Shown here piece after piece: positions 42,853 through 52,879 of a stretch of 64,000 bases of DNA; within the stretch, counting starts at the first letter, position 1; each line of letters starts with the position of its first letter. The notes below the pieces were generated by a model, which did no database searches, was not told the origin of the DNA, and saw nothing but the letters and a program-made list of their open reading frames with translations. The DNA is taken from NCBI RefSeq assembly GCF_002835465.1, contig NZ_PIZM01000006.1, positions 1 through 64,000 of the forward strand. The letters are read 5' to 3'. The DNA comes from Psychromonas sp. psych-6C06. Lineage in GTDB: Bacteria > Pseudomonadota > Gammaproteobacteria > Enterobacterales > Psychromonadaceae. A program made the position numbers and the translations under genes.

Positions 42853-43881
42853 CTAAATGCTGTGTAAGTTATTATTTTTTAAGTTCTTTAGATCTTGAAA
42901 AGTGATGAAGTTTAGGTTGTTATTTTTTTCTAAAAATTGTTCAAGCTTTATTAATGAAAACTCGCAGAGGCTTTTAGGGTGCCCCATAACATTGAAAACA
43001 GCTTTTGGGGGTGTCGACTTTTTATGTGTGATAAATGCTTGTTGAAGTTGACCCGCTTTTGCGCCATCAATCATTACTGGGCCATGTGTCGTTTTTGTTA
43101 ATCGTTCAATATAGTAATTGCCATGCGCAACCATTGCTTGTCCATCCCCGAAAGGTTTAAATTGTTGCCCTGAGAATTTCTTCCTAAAAGCCAACTTCCA
43201 AAAGAATAGAGGGGAAGTTTTGAATGAACTAATGGGTAATTCAGTAAAGAAGCCATTTTCATCTTCAAGCAAAGGATCGTTTGAGAATGACCAATGTGCT
43301 TTCGGGGGAAGCGCATGGAAATTAAAGTAACGGGTAGGGTCATCGGAGTGACCACCTGAAAATACTGTGCTGTCTAGCCAAATGTTGTGATTTTCAAGTG
43401 CAGATTGTAGTCTGTCAAAGGGTTGAATACACCAACCACCTGCGCGATACGCAAAAATATCATGAACAGTAAAGTGCTGTAGCTCTTCTTTATAACTTTT
43501 AACAATATCGTTAACTTCTCTTTCCGAAAAATCATGAAGGCGGTATCGCTCAGTTGTGATTTTCCATCCCTCATGATCATAAGTGCTGTCATACCAATGG
43601 GGATGAATATGTAACTGAATATCATGCCCTTGTTCGGAAAGGGTTAGTAGCTGTGTTTGAATTTGCTTATATTGTTCTATGAGTTCTGGGTATTGCTGAC
43701 CATACTCTCGGAGTTTTACTAAAAAACCAACGTCAACAAATAGGCTAACTTTAGCGTTAAACTTATCTAAAACAGAGATTAGTTTTTGTGTTGGTGTAAT
43801 CATACAATGTTGAACACTACCTGGCTTTTTACCAAAAAACAGTTCGTAATCTAAGCTTAATAAAAAATCGGTCTTGTGCAT
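42853..43881 (-). CDS. NodB-type polysaccharide deacetylase-like protein
   Basis: 342 aa. LSLDYELFF at the start supplies the DxE-like metal region, and LQLHIHPHWY has the HxHPH motif. AYRAGGWCIQPF is also conserved in the family. It could deacetylate the polymer or be a lyase-like relative. The catalytic set differs from canonical NodB, so activity is not certain. It is the first gene of the minus-strand run, divergent from the sugar genes. No signal peptide is obvious, so a cytoplasmic role is likely. Confidence 0.7.
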   Translation of the reverse strand: MHKTDFLLSLDYELFFGKKPGSVQHCMITPTQKLISVLDKFNAKVSLFVDVGFLVKLREYGQQYPELIEQYKQIQTQLLTLSEQGHDIQLHIHPHWYDSTYDHEGWKITTERYRLHDFSEREVNDIVKSYKEELQHFTVHDIFAYRAGGWCIQPFDRLQSALENHNIWLDSTVFSGGHSDDPTRYFNFHALPPKAHWSFSNDPLLEDENGFFTELPISSFKTSPLFFWKLAFRKKFSGQQFKPFGDGQAMVAHGNYYIERLTKTTHGPVMIDGAKAGQLQQAFITHKKSTPPKAVFNVMGHPKSLCEFSLIKLEQFLEKNNNLNFITFQDLKNLKNNNLHSI

Positions 43882-44181
43882 TGCTAATCAACTCCTTGTC
43901 ATTGAGATGCGATTATAAAGTGATTATTGGTTAGTTACTACCTCGGTATTAAAATCATTATATGCGCTAATAATCAGTTGTTTTACGTATGCTTCATTGG
44001 GTTTTCTTAAATTGTTTTTTTATCAATCTTAGGTATAAAAAACAGCCTCTAAATGAAGCGCCTCGTTTACAAAATGTTCAGTTACTGCTATGGTTCGCGC
44101 CTTATTTTAGATTACACTTTATTACTAAAGTGACATTTCGCCTTTTGAACGAGGGCTTACGTATGCAAAGGAGAGCAATGC
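43882..44181. other. Divergent promoter region, 300 bp
   Basis: AT-rich DNA between the minus-strand Prs genes and the plus-strand sugar genes. A 71-codon frame at 43989-44204 overlaps the next gene and looks fortuitous. AAGGAG at 44168-44173 is the ribosome-binding site for the next gene. No clear sigma-54 promoter or ops element was seen. Confidence 0.5.
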
Positions 44182-44979
44182 GTGTCAGATATCGACTCTA
44201 TTGACGGTAATTCGTTACCTAAACTTCAGGTTCAACAAAAAACGATACAGCTTTTTGGGATTAATATACACGCTCTCTCGATGAAAGAAGCATTAGCTAA
44301 TGTGCATCAAGCAATCACTAACAAACAGTCCTTACATGTCGGTATGCTTAATGCTGCGAAAGTCGTCAATATGAAACGTAATCCCGCATTGGGTGAAGAT
44401 GTGACTTCATCCAATATGATTCTTGCTGACGGTAGTGCAGTGGTAATGGCGAGTAAGTTATTAGGTAAAAAGTTACCCGAACGTGTTGCTGGTATAGATT
44501 TAATGCACGGAATTCTAGCAGAGGGAAGCCAGCTTGGTTATCGTGTTTTTTGCTTGGGGGCAACGGAAGAGATTTCGCATCAAATAGAAATTGAAATAGG
44601 GAAGCATTATCCAGGAGTTGTCGTGGCTGGGCGTCAAAATGGTTACTTTTCTGCAGAGCAGGAGCCGAGTGTCGCGCAACGTATTGCTGACTCTAAAGCA
44701 GACGTTTTATTTGTGGCTATTACCTCTCCTAAAAAAGAGCAATTTATGGCTAAATGGAACGCCACCATGAAAGTGCCGGTAGTACATGGAGTTGGTGGCT
44801 CATTTGATGTTTTTGCTGGAAAAGTACAACGTGCTCCTTTGATGTGGCAAAAATTAGGGATGGAGTGGCTATATCGCGTTTTGCAGGAGCCTGGGCGTCT
44901 TTGGAAGCGTTACTTAGTTACTAATACTTTATTTCTTGGCATGTTAGCTAAAGAAATGATCAAGCCAACAAAATCCTAA
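44182..44979 (+). CDS. WecG/TagA/CpsF-family glycosyltransferase
   Basis: 265 aa from GTG at 44182, with AAGGAG 8 nt upstream. Family features: LNAAKVVNMKRNPALGEDV, ILADGSAVVMASKLLG and LFVAITSPKKEQFMAKW. Members transfer N-acetylmannosaminuronate-like sugars onto lipid-linked acceptors. It is the first sugar gene and so may act early in chain assembly. Confidence 0.9.
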   Translation: MSDIDSIDGNSLPKLQVQQKTIQLFGINIHALSMKEALANVHQAITNKQSLHVGMLNAAKVVNMKRNPALGEDVTSSNMILADGSAVVMASKLLGKKLPERVAGIDLMHGILAEGSQLGYRVFCLGATEEISHQIEIEIGKHYPGVVVAGRQNGYFSAEQEPSVAQRIADSKADVLFVAITSPKKEQFMAKWNATMKVPVVHGVGGSFDVFAGKVQRAPLMWQKLGMEWLYRVLQEPGRLWKRYLVTNTLFLGMLAKEMIKPTKS

Positions 44980-44993
44980 ATAGTAAAAAAATC

Positions 44994-45977
44994 ATGACTC
45001 AGAAAAAACAGAAACTTGTCTATTTAGCTGCAGCTAGTCATTCCGGTTCGACAATGACAGCGATGTTACTTGGCGCACATCCAGACTTGTGCAGTGTCGG
45101 TGAATTGAAAGCGATAAATCTCGGAGATAAAAATAGTTACCTATGCTCCTGTAAAACATTAGTCGGTCAGTGTCACTTTTGGCAGGGGGTAACAGAGAAA
45201 ATGGCGAGTAAAGGTCATGATTTTTGTATCTCTGATGCTGGGACTGATATCCGTACCGGCGCAACTCCGTATATGTTACGTTTACTTCGTCCTTTAGTTC
45301 GTGCGCCTTTCATGGAACTTATCCGTGATTCCTTATTAAGTTTATCTCCTGTGTGGAGAAAACAACTACCTTACTTACAAAAACGTAATGCTGATTATGC
45401 TCGCTCAATCGCCGAGCAAGCGGGAGTTGATACAGTGGTTGACTCTTCTAAAATCGGTATCCGTTTAAAGTACCTGTTACAAAACCCCGAATTAGATGTA
45501 AAAGTTATTTGGATCGTGCGAGATGGACGAGGTGTATCGCTTGCATATAAAAATCCTTCTGAGTTTGCCGATGCAAAAGATCCTAAACTACGCGGTGGAG
45601 GAGCAGGAAAAACACAGGAGCATCACCGTGGTGTTGAAATTGGCGCACAAGAGTGGGTGAAATGTAACAAAGAAACACAGGCTATTTTAAACACGATGCC
45701 TAAGAAAAATTGGATGCGTGTACGCTATGAAGATATCTGTAATGAAACAGATAAAACGCTAGATCAGATATTTGACTTTATCGGTGTAGATGCTTCTAAA
45801 AAACGTTTGGACTTTAAAACAGTAGAGCATCATGTCGTCGGCAATGGGATGCGTTTAGATGACTCTGAAGTTATTCAACTGGATGACCGCTGGAAAACAC
45901 AATTGGATGAGCAAGATTTAGCAACGTACTATCAAGTTGCAGGTGAATGCCATCACGAACTTGGTTACACGGAATAA
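44994..45977 (+). CDS. Sulfotransferase family protein
   Basis: 327 aa. The PAPS 5'-phosphosulfate loop is present as LAAASHSGSTMTAMLL, and the 3'-phosphate loop as IWIVRDGRGVSLAYK. VVDSSKIGIRLKYL and VRYEDICNETD are also typical. It should transfer sulfate from PAPS to a sugar. It lies in the same strand run 14 bp after the WecG-like gene. Sulfation of an XrtA-linked polysaccharide is a notable inference for a marine bacterium. Confidence 0.87.
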   Translation: MTQKKQKLVYLAAASHSGSTMTAMLLGAHPDLCSVGELKAINLGDKNSYLCSCKTLVGQCHFWQGVTEKMASKGHDFCISDAGTDIRTGATPYMLRLLRPLVRAPFMELIRDSLLSLSPVWRKQLPYLQKRNADYARSIAEQAGVDTVVDSSKIGIRLKYLLQNPELDVKVIWIVRDGRGVSLAYKNPSEFADAKDPKLRGGGAGKTQEHHRGVEIGAQEWVKCNKETQAILNTMPKKNWMRVRYEDICNETDKTLDQIFDFIGVDASKKRLDFKTVEHHVVGNGMRLDDSEVIQLDDRWKTQLDEQDLATYYQVAGECHHELGYTE

Positions 45978-45983
45978 ACAATA

Positions 45984-47531
45984 ATGACGCAACAGGTAAC
46001 CAAGGCAAAAAAAGATGATTTAACTGGGCAAGACCGTTTTGCATGGAATTTATTGGTAAGTTGGGCAAGCCAATTCGTACTTATTTTCTCAGGTTTTATT
46101 ATGCCACGGCTAGTGGATGATAAAGTTGGACAAGAGTTGTTAGGTATTTGGGATTTTGGCTGGTCTTTTGTGAGTTACTTAAGCCTAGTTGGCCTAGGAA
46201 TGGGCGCTTGCTTTAACCGCTATATAGCAAAACACCGTGCTGCCGGTGACTTCGAAGCGCTTAATAAAGTGGCAAATTCGGCGGTATTCGTACAATTGAT
46301 TTTCTCCAGTGTGACCGCATTTTGCACAATATCATTTTATTTTCTTTTACCTATCTATTTTGATGATGCATTACACGCGAATATGGAGATGGCGCAGTGG
46401 GTCGTGCTCTTTTTAGGGTTAAGTGTATCTGTACAAATGATAGCGGGCTCTGCAAGTGGTTTATTGACCGGTTATCACCGTTGGGATATTCATAATGCGT
46501 TGCATGCCGGGGATAGCATTTTTTCATTGATTTTGATGTTTATAGCCCTGTATTTTACCGACCTGGGTGTCGCGGGTATGGCAATCGGTTATTTAATTTC
46601 GACGATCACATTTGAAACGTTACGCTTTGTTTTTGTGAATAAATTATGCAACGAATTTCAATTTAATCTGCGTCTCGCCAACTTCATTAGCTGTAAAGAA
46701 ATGTTGATTTTTGGTATTAAAAGTATGCTATCAAATGTACCTCCTATTATTCTATTACAAACTATCAGTATTATGTTGGTAAGTACTATTGGCCCCGCCG
46801 CATTAGCTATTTTTGCTCGCCCAATGGCATTAACAAAACAGGTCAAAACATTTATGGCCAAGTTTACCTTGATGCTGACTCCAACCACTGGATCAATGCA
46901 GGGTACCGGCGATATTAAAGCGATACAGGCGCTGTTTATTAACACAACCACTTTGAGCTTTGCATTTGCTTTACCCAGTTTAGGTTTCTTGTTTATCTAT
47001 GGTGATGTCATTTTACATTATTGGATGGGGAGTGAGTATGCACTTTCTTCTCTGGTAATGATTCTCGCATTGGGTCAGTTATTACCGATGGGGCAAGATA
47101 CCTCCATTCGCATTTTAATGGGGATGAATCAGCATGGGCGCATTTCTCTTTTTGCTTTTATTGCCGTATTTGTTCTTTTTGCCATCGGGCTTCTTTTTGC
47201 TGGTGTTGAGCATTGGGAGTTAACTACTGCAGCGTTGCTATTTGTTGTGCCAATGAACATTGTTTATGGCTTAATTGTACCTATTTATACATGTAAAGAG
47301 TTAAAGTTGTCGTGGTTCAGCTATATCATTAGTAGCCTATTGAAACCACTTGCTTATATCACTCCCTTTTTAGGTCTTATTTATTGGTCTCGACAAGCAT
47401 TTGATGCTGAACAAATGTTGGCTGCCTTTGTGAGTTTTGTGTTGGCTGGCATTCTCACCTTCATTATCTACTTTATTTATTTAGTGCCGGAAAAGCTACA
47501 GCAGAAAATACTAGGGCGATTTAAATGGTAA
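45984..47531 (+). CDS. Oligosaccharide flippase (Wzx/MATE-like)
   Basis: 515 aa with about 12-14 membrane segments. It belongs to the polysaccharide transporter group. It starts after a short polar N-terminus (TGQDRFAWNLLVSWASQFVLIFSGFIMPRLVDD). It would flip lipid-linked repeat units to the periplasm. It lies 6 bp after the sulfotransferase gene. Together with the Wzy-like protein downstream it fits a Wzx/Wzy pathway. Confidence 0.88.
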   Translation: MTQQVTKAKKDDLTGQDRFAWNLLVSWASQFVLIFSGFIMPRLVDDKVGQELLGIWDFGWSFVSYLSLVGLGMGACFNRYIAKHRAAGDFEALNKVANSAVFVQLIFSSVTAFCTISFYFLLPIYFDDALHANMEMAQWVVLFLGLSVSVQMIAGSASGLLTGYHRWDIHNALHAGDSIFSLILMFIALYFTDLGVAGMAIGYLISTITFETLRFVFVNKLCNEFQFNLRLANFISCKEMLIFGIKSMLSNVPPIILLQTISIMLVSTIGPAALAIFARPMALTKQVKTFMAKFTLMLTPTTGSMQGTGDIKAIQALFINTTTLSFAFALPSLGFLFIYGDVILHYWMGSEYALSSLVMILALGQLLPMGQDTSIRILMGMNQHGRISLFAFIAVFVLFAIGLLFAGVEHWELTTAALLFVVPMNIVYGLIVPIYTCKELKLSWFSYIISSLLKPLAYITPFLGLIYWSRQAFDAEQMLAAFVSFVLAGILTFIIYFIYLVPEKLQQKILGRFKW

Positions 47532-47575
47532 GCGTGATCGATTTAGGGACTTTAACTTAATGAGGTTAATAAAAT

Positions 47576-48784
47576 ATGGATGTTAGTTTAAGGAAGTATC
47601 CTTATCCCTATCAAGCGATGTTGGCAATCTGCAGTGATTTAGATGAAACACCTAACAAAGAGATCTATTTTGAAACTGCACGATATTTAAATACTTCAGA
47701 AGAGACGTTGCTTGGGAAGGGGGTTGGATTAGAGGTGGGCAACACTCTCTATTTTGATATGCCTGAGCATAATTTCTCTTATACAAATACTGATGATGAT
47801 GGTCGCGAAAAAATACAAACCTTGATTCAATCTGGGCATATTGATTGTTTACACTCATTTGGTGATTTTGTTAACTCTCGAGAAAAAATAGAGAAGTGCT
47901 GGGCTGAAATTCGCCAACATGAACGTAAAATAGAGGTATGGGTCGATCACGCCCAAGCCCCAACTAATTTAGATAACGATATCATGCAAGGTAAGGGCGC
48001 TATCATTGGCGAGAGCGCTTACCATAGCGATTTAACGGTTAAAAGTGGTGCATTGCCTTTTATTTGGAAAGGTCGGGTAACCAGCTGTGCTGCGCAGAAT
48101 GCCAAAAGAAGTTATCGCGCCATCTTTAATAAACGTCATATCAAAGCTTCTTTAAAAACCATTGCCCTTGAATTTATCAAAGGATGGTTAGCTCGCCTAG
48201 GTAATGAAAAATATGCGATGCATAAGGCCAATAAAGTATTAAGAAAAACAACGCTTGTAGATGGCAGTGAAATCACTGAATTTATGCGTTGCAACCCAGC
48301 TTGGGGGGGCGTATCTTGCTTTGATCAAGCACGTGGTATTCATCATGTATTAACTAAACCTGTTTTAGATGCACTTGTACAACAGCAAGGCTGCAGTGTT
48401 TTATATAGCCACCTAGGTAAAGTGCACTCTGTTGAAGCCCCTTTTAGTGATGATACGCGACAAGCATTTGAATTATTAGCTAACTATCAAAGCAACTCTT
48501 TAATATTGACCGCTACTACCAGGCGATTGTTGGGCTATTTGCGCGCACAGCAAGAGATAACATTTCATACTGAGTTAAAAAATGAAACATTACACATTAT
48601 TGTTACTACCTCATTGGCGATAACCGAGTTACAGGGACTCACTTGGGAAGTTGGTAATGCTAAAGATGTTTGCTTGTTTATTAATGGTATTCAGCTTGAA
48701 GGGCTACAGGTAAATAAGTCAGATGAAGTAGGCATGCATAGCGTGTCTATTCCATGGCTAACACTTTCATTTCCCACACTATAA
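47576..48784 (+). CDS. Uncharacterised protein, possible NodB-fold deacetylase
   Basis: 402 aa. It starts MDVSLRKYPYPYQAMLAICSDLDETP and later has IDCLHSFGDF and VWVDHAQAPTN, patterns like the metal-binding strands of polysaccharide deacetylases or related glycosidases. The full catalytic set is not clear. It has no signal peptide. The C-terminal part (about 280-400) is beta-rich and of unknown type. It lies between the flippase and a glycosyltransferase in a tight operon, which suggests a sugar-related role. Confidence 0.6.
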   Translation: MDVSLRKYPYPYQAMLAICSDLDETPNKEIYFETARYLNTSEETLLGKGVGLEVGNTLYFDMPEHNFSYTNTDDDGREKIQTLIQSGHIDCLHSFGDFVNSREKIEKCWAEIRQHERKIEVWVDHAQAPTNLDNDIMQGKGAIIGESAYHSDLTVKSGALPFIWKGRVTSCAAQNAKRSYRAIFNKRHIKASLKTIALEFIKGWLARLGNEKYAMHKANKVLRKTTLVDGSEITEFMRCNPAWGGVSCFDQARGIHHVLTKPVLDALVQQQGCSVLYSHLGKVHSVEAPFSDDTRQAFELLANYQSNSLILTATTRRLLGYLRAQQEITFHTELKNETLHIIVTTSLAITELQGLTWEVGNAKDVCLFINGIQLEGLQVNKSDEVGMHSVSIPWLTLSFPTL

Positions 48785-48802
48785 AGGTTTTTGGTTTTCT
48801 TT

Positions 48803-50017
48803 ATGTATTTAATAAAATTATACCTAGGTAAATTAATGATGTTTAGCTTTTGGTTGCTAATCACTATTTTTTCATGGTTACCTAAAAGAAAAGAAAGAAA
48901 ACAAAAAGTAGTTGTTTTAACTGGGACTTTCTATTCAAAAAATTGGGCTAATGCGCACCTTTTGCCATTAGTTAGTTGTCCATCAGTGAAGCATGTATAC
49001 ATTGTTTCTACTCATTTAGAGTATCAAGCTGATGGATTAACTATTGTAACACCATCCGATTTATCCTGTAGATATATTGGACACACGCTGGCACGTTTAC
49101 TCTGTTTCTTTTCAACCGCCGTTAAAGTTAAGCCTGATTATATGGGGGGCTTTCATATCCTGTTTAACGCCTCTTTTGCTATTTTATTTGCCAATATACT
49201 ACGTACTCGTTCAATCTACTTCAGTGGTGGAGGGGTAACTGAAACACTAGAAACAGGCGCTTCAGAAAACAGCTACTTTAAGTTCATTGAGCAAAAAGAT
49301 CAGTTTTTAACTTCGACTATTTGCAACATTATTGCTCATGCAACTGCGATTATTACGATGGGGAAAGGCGCTAAAAGTTTTCTTGCGAAAAATGGTGTTA
49401 ATAATGAACGTATTCATATTATTTCAGGCTCAATTGATAAATCTAAATTCTACCCGCCCTCATCAGAGTCACCTAAGCCATTTGATATAGTTTTAACTGC
49501 TCGCCTATCAGCTATTAAACAGGTAGATCTGTATATTGATGTGATAGCTGAGATATATCAGAGAGGGCATAGCTGCAATGCATTAATTATTGGCGATGGT
49601 CCCCTTTTTACTGAACTACAAAACTATGCCACTAAAAGTGGAATGCAAAAAAATATAACGTTTGCCGGACATCAAGATGACGTCTTATCATGGTTACACC
49701 AATCTAAGGTGTATATTTTAACATCTCGTACCGAGGGGCTGTCTTTATCCTTATTGGAAGGGCTAAAGGCTGGGTTACCTGCTATTGTGCCAAATGTAGG
49801 CGACTTGGGGGATGTGTTAAAGGATGGTTATAACGGTCATTTAATTGAGAAACACAGCAAGCAAGATTTTGCGTCGCATATCATTGAATTAATTGAATCG
49901 AAAGAAAAACTAGAACAGTTTTCACAACATGCCGTCGAATCAACGGATCGCTTCGATTTATCGGTTGTCCAGCAACAGTGGGTCGCTCTATTTAAAAAAG
50001 GGAATATTTTTGAGTAA
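48803..50017 (+). CDS. Family 4-type glycosyltransferase
   Basis: 404 aa GT-B glycosyltransferase. The donor-binding C-terminal half reads LTARLSAIKQVDLYIDVIAE and TSRTEGLSLSLLEGLKAGLP, with the glutamate of the EGLxxxxxE pattern. The N-terminal part has two hydrophobic stretches and could be membrane-associated. The ATG at 48803 is preferred to a TTG at 48791. It overlaps the next gene by 8 bp. Confidence 0.85.
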   Translation: MYLIKLYLGKLMMFSFWLLITIFSWLPKRKERKQKVVVLTGTFYSKNWANAHLLPLVSCPSVKHVYIVSTHLEYQADGLTIVTPSDLSCRYIGHTLARLLCFFSTAVKVKPDYMGGFHILFNASFAILFANILRTRSIYFSGGGVTETLETGASENSYFKFIEQKDQFLTSTICNIIAHATAIITMGKGAKSFLAKNGVNNERIHIISGSIDKSKFYPPSSESPKPFDIVLTARLSAIKQVDLYIDVIAEIYQRGHSCNALIIGDGPLFTELQNYATKSGMQKNITFAGHQDDVLSWLHQSKVYILTSRTEGLSLSLLEGLKAGLPAIVPNVGDLGDVLKDGYNGHLIEKHSKQDFASHIIELIESKEKLEQFSQHAVESTDRFDLSVVQQQWVALFKKGNIFE

Positions 50018-51344
50018 CTTTCAACTAACTAAATTTATGGCAAATTGTTTTGATAGTATGAAGCAGTTTTCTTTTGCTGAAAAAATTATCCGTAGAAATC
50101 CGCTTTACTACAGTAAAGCGAAACAATTATTTTCAGATTTAAAAGCAATGCCTCTAACTGAACGTAAGCAGTCTGTTGAATCGTTGTTAATACGCACCTT
50201 AAAATCACGCACTCATCATATTAAGCAGTTTAAAGCGGATAAGGGGGGCTTAAGCGTACTGCCTTACATTAATAAAAAATCTATCCAAGAAAACCCTAAA
50301 GCGTTTTTAGGGTTTTGGTATAAGTTGTCTATTCCTTCGGGAACAGGAGGCTCTACAGGAGTACCGTTACGCTTATATCGTTCATTCCCATCAATTGTTG
50401 TGGAGCAGGCCGCTATTGATAGCATATATAGTGATAACGGTATTGAACCTGATCTATCAAAAATTGCTGTCTTAAGGGGAGATTCAATAAAAGCAGTAGA
50501 TGATAATAATCCACCGTTTTGGAAATATAATGCAAAGGGTCGTATTCTAAAACTTTCTGCACACCACATGAACAGTAATACGATACATCATTATGTAAAA
50601 GAACTAGAAAAGTTTAAGCCGGATGTTATTTATGCTTACCCTAGTGCGATAGAATTTTTTACTCATTTAGTTTCTCAAAGTGGGCTGTCATTTAATGTGT
50701 CATTATTAGTGACATCATCAGAAGTGTTTACTACTCAGTCCAGAAAGAGAGTAAGTAATATATTAAACTGTAAAACTTGTGACTATTTTGGACAAGCTGA
50801 AAGAATGGCTTTTGCTTACAGTTATGAAATAGATGAATACTTCTTTTTGCCTGGTTATTCTCGAATTGAATTGGCTTACCAATATAGCGAAGATGAGTAT
50901 GACTATTATGAGGTGATCGGTACTTCGTTGCATAATAATGCAATGTCAGTACAAAGATATTGCACGGGAGACCTTGCGGTTTTACCAAAGGGGTTAACTA
51001 AAGAACAGATAGAAGAAATTGCTTATGGTGTAAAGCCCTTTAAGGGGATATTAGGAAGGACATCTGAGTATCTATTGGGGCCAGATCGCCAGCAACTAAT
51101 TGGCATTAACCAAATCCCTAAATTTATCGATAATGTAGTACAGATGCAATTTGTTCAAGATAAATTAGATCATGTCAATCTTTATGTTGTTCCTGAGGCG
51201 GGTTTTAATTCTGAGAACCAAGCTGAACTATTAAAAAGTGCGCGTAAAAAAATCCCAGATTCCGTCATTATTAACATTATTGTCACTGATAAATTGGAAA
51301 AAACTAAAGCCCATAAAACTCCTTTAGTTATTAGGCGTTGCTAA
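50010..51344 (+). CDS. CapK/phenylacetate-CoA ligase-like adenylate-forming protein
   Basis: 444 aa. It has the AMP-binding P-loop PSGTGGSTGVPLRLY (about 107-121) and CDYFGQAERMAF in place of the usual acidic motif, with GRTSEYLLGPDRQ near the C-terminus. This CapK-type group occurs in capsule and EPS loci, with unknown substrate; attachment of acyl or amino-acid groups to sugars has been suggested. The TTG at 50010, with AAGGGA 7 nt upstream, is the best start. An open ORF from 49929 runs inside the preceding gene. Confidence 0.78.
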   Translation: MSNFQLTKFMANCFDSMKQFSFAEKIIRRNPLYYSKAKQLFSDLKAMPLTERKQSVESLLIRTLKSRTHHIKQFKADKGGLSVLPYINKKSIQENPKAFLGFWYKLSIPSGTGGSTGVPLRLYRSFPSIVVEQAAIDSIYSDNGIEPDLSKIAVLRGDSIKAVDDNNPPFWKYNAKGRILKLSAHHMNSNTIHHYVKELEKFKPDVIYAYPSAIEFFTHLVSQSGLSFNVSLLVTSSEVFTTQSRKRVSNILNCKTCDYFGQAERMAFAYSYEIDEYFFLPGYSRIELAYQYSEDEYDYYEVIGTSLHNNAMSVQRYCTGDLAVLPKGLTKEQIEEIAYGVKPFKGILGRTSEYLLGPDRQQLIGINQIPKFIDNVVQMQFVQDKLDHVNLYVVPEAGFNSENQAELLKSARKKIPDSVIINIIVTDKLEKTKAHKTPLVIRRC

Positions 51345-51390
51345 TGCAATTTTCTATTGTAATGTTAATTAATCAATCATGAGGTTATAG

Positions 51391-52809
51391 ATGATTCGTA
51401 TTACCTTGTTAACACTACTTATCGCTTACTTAAGCGCCTACGCTTGGAAAGATTGGTTTCGTACCGCATGCTGGCTAGTATTATTGATGTCTATTTTTCA
51501 GCATCCTGATATGCCTAAAGCTGTTGCAGGTGTACCAGGTTTAAATCACTGGAACTTTCTCTTTTTAAATACAGTTATGTCTTGGTTGATTAACCGGAAA
51601 AAACAAAAGCTCCCTTGGGAAATGCCCCCTTTTTTAAATTTATTACTTTTTATGTACGCCTTTTTTATTATTTTGAGTGTGGTTCGTTATTTGAATTATC
51701 ACGACGGGGTTCTTGAGCTGGTGGCTCACCTTGGTGGTAAAGCATACCTAGGCTCTAAAGCAATAAATGAGTATCTAATAAATTGTTTTAAATGGGTGTT
51801 GCCTGCACTGATAATTTTTGATGGTTGCCGTAATCGCAAGCAATATAATATGGCTATTATAGTTTTAGCTCTTTTGTACATACTCCTAGCTTTACAAGTA
51901 GTTAAAGCAATGAAGTTAGGTTCTTTAACGATGGGTGGAGAGGCACTACAACGTAAAGCCCTTAAGATCATTTCCAAGAGTGTTGGTTTTCATCGAGTAA
52001 ATATATCGATGATGATGAGCGGTGCATTTTGGGCAGTCTTTTGCTTGAAAGAGTTCGCTACAAATCGCCAGTATTGGTTGTTTATTATACCTAGTTGCCT
52101 GTTTATTTTTCTTGCAATGGCATTAACAGGTGGCCGAACTGGTTATGCTACCTGGGCTATCCTTGGTTTAATATTCTGCCTATTTAAATGGAAAAAATAC
52201 TTATTATTAGCGCCTATTATATTTTCTTTAATAATGGCATTTGCGCCTTCTGCTATCGAACGTTTAACACAAGGTTTTGCAAGTGAGGAGTCGATAGAGG
52301 AATCGAGTGCAAATTTTGAGGAAGAACAAGTTGATTTAACAACAGTGACTTCTGGAAGAGTTTATGTTTGGCCACTTGTTTGGGAATCAATTACAGAGGC
52401 TCCATTTTTTGGTCATGGACGTAACTCGACTCAGAATGAGGGAATTACTTTAAGAATATTATTTGAATATGGCGAGTTTGAAATGTTTCCCCACCCGCAT
52501 AATGCATATTTGGAGTGGTTACAAGATAATGGGTTTATCGGCGCCTTTCCTGTGTTTTTATTTTACTTAATTTTATTAAAGTATGCCTGGGCGCTCTTTC
52601 GTGATGACTCTGAAAAAATATATGTAGTGACAGGAGGAATGGCTTTATCGTTATTATTGGCATTTTTAATCGCCTCTACAGGAAGCCAGACCTTTTATCC
52701 AAGGGAGGGGGCTGTTGGAATGTGGGTCGCTATTGGGATATTGCTCAGAGTTTATATTGAGCGAGGTAAGAAAAAGAAAGGTAAAGTTAGTTCGTTGATA
52801 GACGTTTAA
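51391..52809 (+). CDS. O-antigen polymerase/ligase-like membrane protein (Wzy/WaaL)
   Basis: 472 aa with about 11-12 membrane segments and a periplasmic loop (about 295-370, with TSGRVYVWPLVWES and HPHNAYLEWLQDNGFIGAFP). The HxHNxxLE-type motif is typical of the O-antigen ligase/Wzy_C family. In XrtA loci, such proteins are thought to polymerise or transfer the sugar chain. It has GGTRTGYAT-like membrane motifs. It is 46 bp after the CapK-like gene. Confidence 0.85.
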   Translation: MIRITLLTLLIAYLSAYAWKDWFRTACWLVLLMSIFQHPDMPKAVAGVPGLNHWNFLFLNTVMSWLINRKKQKLPWEMPPFLNLLLFMYAFFIILSVVRYLNYHDGVLELVAHLGGKAYLGSKAINEYLINCFKWVLPALIIFDGCRNRKQYNMAIIVLALLYILLALQVVKAMKLGSLTMGGEALQRKALKIISKSVGFHRVNISMMMSGAFWAVFCLKEFATNRQYWLFIIPSCLFIFLAMALTGGRTGYATWAILGLIFCLFKWKKYLLLAPIIFSLIMAFAPSAIERLTQGFASEESIEESSANFEEEQVDLTTVTSGRVYVWPLVWESITEAPFFGHGRNSTQNEGITLRILFEYGEFEMFPHPHNAYLEWLQDNGFIGAFPVFLFYLILLKYAWALFRDDSEKIYVVTGGMALSLLLAFLIASTGSQTFYPREGAVGMWVAIGILLRVYIERGKKKKGKVSSLIDV

Positions 52810-52879
52810 ACAGAGCTTATCGTGTTGAAACATAGCCATTATTTTGCAGATAATTGTGGCGATTAAAGAGTTATAAATT

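Noticed and set aside
43989-44204. 71-codon frame before the WecG-like gene
   Set aside because: It overlaps the start of the next gene, has no clear ribosome-binding site and no recognisable content.
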